Below are positions 63,914 through 64,000 of a stretch of 64,000 nt of DNA, one piece after another. The notes under the pieces were generated by a model. The model saw only the letters and a list, made by a program, of their open reading frames with translations, was not told where the DNA came from and searched no databases. Each line of letters opens with the position of its first letter. Positions within the stretch are counted from its first letter, which is position 1. This DNA comes from Pyropia yezoensis (Eukaryota > Rhodophyta > Bangiophyceae > Bangiales > Bangiaceae): the NCBI GenBank assembly GCA_009829735.1, contig CM020619.1, forward strand, positions 33,396,283 to 33,460,282, written 5' to 3'. A program made the position numbers and the translations under genes.

Positions 63914-64000
63914 CAGACGTCGTCACAGGAAGTGACAATAGGATTACTCGCTGGACAAGCCTGCACACTCAAAACCCCGCAAACTACCGGATTCTCGTCC

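Overview
The window is a GC-rich eukaryotic nuclear sequence dominated by nested LTR retrotransposons. About 57.5 kb of the 64 kb is transposon DNA, and the rest is a GC-rich host-like flank. The species cannot be fixed from the sequence. Chromodomain-bearing Ty3/gypsy elements (chromoviruses), GC-rich intron-poor DNA, and a short N-terminal peptide resembling a plastid transit peptide at the right edge fit an alga or other protist, possibly a red alga. That is a low-confidence inference.

Family 1 (LTR about 363 bp, TGTAGCA...TGCTACA; element about 10.7 kb) is present four times plus one solo LTR. Copy 1 runs leftward to 8048 and is cut by the window start. Copies 2 and 3 (9822-20640 and 20277-31386, both minus) form a tandem array sharing the LTR at 20277-20640. 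Copy 4 (43123-53864, plus) has a perfect 5-bp target duplication GCGGA. A solo LTR (24310-24671, duplication CCCAG) interrupts pol of copy 3. Each copy has LTR, primer-binding site, gag with a CCHC knuckle, pol (protease, reverse transcriptase, RNase H, integrase, chromodomain), a hairpin-rich spacer, a long ORF on the opposite strand (aORF, about 789 aa), a GC-rich leader, a polypurine tract and the second LTR.

Family 2 (36424-56503, minus; LTR 469 bp; duplication CCGGC) has the same plan, including an antisense ORF between pol and the 3' LTR, and was split by copy 4. A related family 3 (31387-34083) shows a 641-bp LTR and a broken gag. A decayed family-2-like pol fragment at 8049-9821 may be the rest of the same element. 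Families 1, 2 and 3 share one 18-nt primer-binding site. All sit in a degenerate Ty1/copia element (34084-36423, resumed at 56509, 3' LTR 56911-57474), giving three levels of nesting: copia, then family 2, then family 1 copy 4.

Right of 57474 lies a host-like flank: about 1.5 kb with no supportable gene, a low-complexity GC-rich block (59.0-60.6 kb), and a long minus-strand ORF (60941-63652) with Walker A and B motifs and a C-terminal QxK motif. That ORF resembles NTPase-nuclease proteins of the Crinkler/RHS type.

The strongest candidate for something little described is the antisense ORF. It is kept open in two full-length copies, lies at the same place in two divergent chromovirus families, and keeps a spaced motif set between them. 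Its 3' end converges on pol across a cluster of perfect hairpins.
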